A stretch of 64,000 nt of DNA from Hevea brasiliensis (lineage: Eukaryota > Streptophyta > Magnoliopsida > Malpighiales > Euphorbiaceae), in assembly GCF_030052815.1 (NCBI RefSeq), contig NC_079509.1:49248762-49312761 (forward strand). The letters are read 5' to 3'. The notes beneath the pieces are model-generated. The model did not search any database. It worked only from the letters and a program-made list of their open reading frames with translations, and was not told the origin of the DNA. Both the position numbers and the translations under genes were made by a program. Shown here piece by piece: positions 60,662 through 64,000 of this stretch (the first letter of the stretch is position 1; each line of letters opens with the position of its first letter).

Positions 60662-62866
60662 AGCAACAATAGAAAAAAAAGACTAAATGAATACAAGTGA
60701 CTCTATGCTAGGACTTGCCATTAAACATTTGCATAAGGATCTTAATAGTATGGACATTCTTGTGATAGACATGATTTGCAGTTACCCCTATTAAAGAATA
60801 TGTGCTGTAAGATTGTCTTAGGGGGGAAATTGTCATTATAAACATTTGCATAAAGAAGCAAAGCATTTGGATGGAACATTCTTTATGCTATAGGATGAAA
60901 CATTTACCACATAAAGGGAATGAAAAGAATATTTTACTTCCAAATTTATAAAATAGGCAATAAATCTGAGCCTATCTGTTAATTACATTTAATATGGAAA
61001 AAATATGCCTCCACTGCACCTATTTAAGTTAAGAAGAAATTAGGAGAAAAAGAAAAGGACTAACATTTTCAAAAATAAGACGCTTGGAGAGGTTTGTTAA
61101 GTTTAACAAGTTGCATTGCTTGCTGGATGCCATTTTAGGGGAGTCCTATAGCAGCATCCTTCTAGTTGCAACTTGTAATAAACAACAATAAGGTAGTGTT
61201 TTCAGACACAACTCCAAGATGACAATGAAAAGATTTTCTCTCCTTTTCCCATGTTAAAATTTTTTTGCAAGACGGCAATTGCTATGTCTTGAAAGATTAC
61301 CTAATTTCTTAGGCTAAATGCAATTAACAGAATTAGGGAACTCACCAAATAACATCAGAGATCATTTTGATACAAATTGAGGCCAAGTCCTTGGCTTTTT
61401 GACACATTTCAGAGTTCAGACGATTAGTGGGTTTCCTCCAAATGGTCATCTCTCTTATACTTCATTCTAGCACAGAGCATTGCAAGATATTCCAACATGG
61501 TTTGACCTTGTTCTGAATCCCTATTCTGTCTCTCCTAACCGTTGCAGACAATATCCAATAGTCACCAGGAGGCAATGCTTGATCAATCTGTATCAGATGA
61601 GTCCTCATAGTCATTCACATTTAGGAAAACAGAGCCAAAGTGAATAATTTTAAAAAAAAAAAAAAAGAAAAAAGCAAAGTTGAATGTTGGTTTGTTAGAT
61701 AATCAATATGATTAAAATAGGGCAGTGATATAACTATTTTGTTCTTGTAACAATTGTTGAAACTTAATTCCACAATAAACATCTTTTTTATCTTTCGAAA
61801 GCAATTACTTTGTTTCTACTTCACAATATAATGACACAGCTCATTTAAAAAAATAAGAGTACCGTTATTGGTCCTTTGCACTACAGATCTTCAACAGTGA
61901 GCCATAACAATTATCTTGACGGGAATGCGGATACCAAGCACTGCTGGAAACCTCCTGCTGAGGTGGAACAAAGTGAAGATTGTCTTTAGTTAAAAAGAGT
62001 TCTTTCTGTATTTTTATTTTTAGCATTAAAAGATATTTAGTCATCTTTGCATGTAGATTTGATAGATATGAGATCAAGCAAGACAACATTTTGAGAAGGT
62101 CAAAACACACCACATTTTTGGGTAATAGGCACCTCCAACTGTATCAACCAGAATTATAACATTCACTTGTATATAAATACATTGGTCAGCTCCAGGTCCT
62201 GAACTGGAATATGATATTGGACATAAAATGTGCTCTTGTTCCGCTGAAAACCAAATAAAATTAGGTAGGCATTTGGGCATGTGATCGTCATGTAGCAAAG
62301 TTCCCAAGACCCAAAACCTGCAGAAGAAGAAGAAAGAAATAGAAGAATAACAGAGGAGAGAGCAGAGAAATCAAGATGGAAGAAGAAAGAGGAAGAAAGA
62401 GAGAGAAAGAAGTAATTCTTGTATTATTGAATTCTTAGCTTACCTAATTAATTACAATACTACCTTTTCTAAACAATATTTTCCTCCTATACATTCTTGC
62501 AGCTCCTGTTCTCCTTATTATCATTGAAGCCAAGCACTTGCCATACAGAACATGAGAAAGTGCAAAAGTTTCAGAAACAATCGCGGGTACAAGAGTAATG
62601 CAATCACAACAGAACAACAATAAGCCAACAAATATAGCAAAAATTATCAACCTACATGACTATCTGGTTTCAACTGAAATTTGAGGTCACAGCAGTCAGA
62701 GTATTGAAAACAAGCAAATATAAGCCAAGTAAGAAAAATAAATAAATAAATAAAAATAATATAAAAAAAAACTCCAAACTTGAATTTTCATCATGAAACA
62801 AGAGTCACAAACTTTAATTAATATGCCAAAAGAAACAACAAAATCAATGTAAGCAAATGAAAGTAT

Positions 62867-62910
<44 letters not shown>

Positions 62911-63819
62911 ATTTTTACCAAACAAAGCAATTAAGCACCTAGTATTTTTGTGTTCATTTGTGCTATATTTGGTAGGCGCAATGGGATGTAACGAAATCAA
63001 ATATTCTATTTAATGTTCATAATATATTTGATTACATTGTTTTCCATTACACCTTACCAAACATAGGCTTAGTTCTTATGATTTGAATGCAAAAACAATT
63101 GAAAAACAGAGGTCACACTGCTCCATTTAAATAATTGAATAGGGCATGCAATTAATGAATACATAATCACTGCGGCCATTCTTCCAATATGAGAAAAGAA
63201 CAGAGGTCACACTGTTTCATTTGAATCACTGCATAGAGTTTGCAATGAACAAACAACTTATCACTCCTACTTTTACAATAAGATTTTAGGTCATGCATTA
63301 CATGAAAACATCCTAAAATTAACCTTCCTGAGGCCAGCAAACAGTCCCAAGGATCACAGATAGGGACTCATTTTCAAGAGTTACAATAATAACAAGCGTT
63401 TCTACATCCAACATACACCATTGATCTCTCTAGACCTGCTTTCAAATTGAACATTAGACCTAAACAAGCAAGACTGAATAAGCCCACGAAAGAAACATCC
63501 ACCAGTTCTCCTTCATGGTGCTCCAAATCAGTGCACAACACGTCACTTAAACAACTTACACAAGCATTATGCAAGCCAAACACCAAGCAAAATGGATAGA
63601 TATAAACAAATCCAAAGAAATACTCTAGCCATTCAGATAATTCACTGTCGTTTTAAATTATAATTTTTGAAAAAAAAAATAAAATTAGGTGAATTAGAAA
63701 AATGTACCATAGAAAATAATGACAAAAATGACAAGCTCAGATATATAAGATTGCAGTACCACAACCAAACAGAAAAACACAAACAAGTCCCACTAAGTAG
63801 TCAAACAAAAGAGAATTCA
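60662..63819. other. Non-coding DNA with weak exon-like patches
   Basis: Less AT-rich than the preceding part and possibly intronic or flanking a gene outside the window. A patch at 61864-61986 reads VPPQQEVSSSAWYPHSRQDN on the minus strand before a stop. No splice structure or family could be worked out. Confidence 0.3.
62871..62909. repeat. (GA)n microsatellite
   Basis: About 39 bp of uninterrupted GA. Confidence 0.95.
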
Positions 63820-63954
63820 CAATTCCACCAAGCATCATTCACCCCACATTTAACACTTGATGATGTACATGAAGCCATTAGATTGATTGAAACTGCAAGT
63901 CAACCTCCGAGCAAATCACTTAATAATGCACCATTAACCGTTGGATTTGTTTAA
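63820..63954 (+). CDS. Possible C-terminal exon, unidentified
   Basis: Ends a frame with FTPHLTLDDVHEAIRLIETA followed by SQPPSKSLNNAPLTVGFV and a TAA. Amino-acid use is protein-like, unlike the Lys/Asn-rich part of the same frame before it, so a splice acceptor near 63800-63820 is possible. I do not recognise the protein, and the exon start is a guess. Confidence 0.3.
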   Translation, partial: QFHQASFTPHLTLDDVHEAIRLIETASQPPSKSLNNAPLTVGFV

Positions 63955-64000
63955 ATTGATAAAATATGAGTGCAAAAAAAAACTAATTAGCATCAGCTGC

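Noticed and set aside
60472..60696. 74-codon minus frame starting MYSFSLFF
   Set aside because: A different frame over the same bases looks more protein-like (stretch 2), and this one has no recognisable content.
62818..63000. Serine/leucine repeat frame on minus
   Set aside because: Translation of the (GA)n microsatellite.

Overview
This is nuclear DNA of a flowering plant, almost certainly a eudicot. It is AT-rich, has spliced genes, and consists mostly of nested LTR retrotransposons (Ty1/copia and Ty3/gypsy) plus a CACTA DNA transposon and a Cassandra element. The host gene fragments are a PGG-domain ankyrin-type membrane protein and a HAIKU2/RLK7-like receptor kinase, both plant families. 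A rosid such as a member of the Malpighiales would fit, but the species is a guess. No intact free-standing host gene is visible.

Left part (1-13359). A unit made of a decayed minus-strand copia element (gag, protease, LTR) followed by the last exon of a PGG-domain membrane protein occurs twice in the same orientation (538-3080 and 10822-13359), nearly identical. Between the copies lies a minus-strand Ty3/gypsy element (G3) with very long LTRs (right LTR 6202-10820, left LTR truncated to 3079-5184) around only about 1 kb of non-coding interior. The right LTR carries a 377-bp Cassandra element (9830-10206) with a 5S rRNA-like domain and a perfect 5-bp target duplication. 13360-15446 is AT-rich intergenic DNA with simple repeats.

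Centre (15447-53490). One Ty3/gypsy element (G1, plus strand) contains everything else. Its 5' LTR is split by a solo LTR (S1, TSD AATTG). Its interior is split by a copia element (C1, minus strand, TSD TTTGA). The 3' LTR of C1 is split by an 11.7-kb CACTA element (TNP2 and Transposase_24 genes on the minus strand). The CACTA holds a fragment of an LRR receptor kinase, and that fragment is interrupted by a 1.75-kb miniature gypsy element (R5, TSD TACTT). The interior of C1 is also split by a second long-LTR gypsy element (G2, plus strand), related to G3. The nesting order gives relative ages: G1 first, then C1, then the CACTA and G2, then R5.

Right part (53491-64000). A second solo LTR of the S1 family lies in the opposite orientation (S2, 54128-56538, TSD TTGAG). 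The last 7.5 kb is AT-rich DNA with microsatellites and a few short coding-looking stretches that I could not identify.

Nothing here works together as a pathway. The window records serial insertion, deletion and gene-fragment capture. None of the element-encoded genes is intact as read: each carries stops, frameshifts or deletions.
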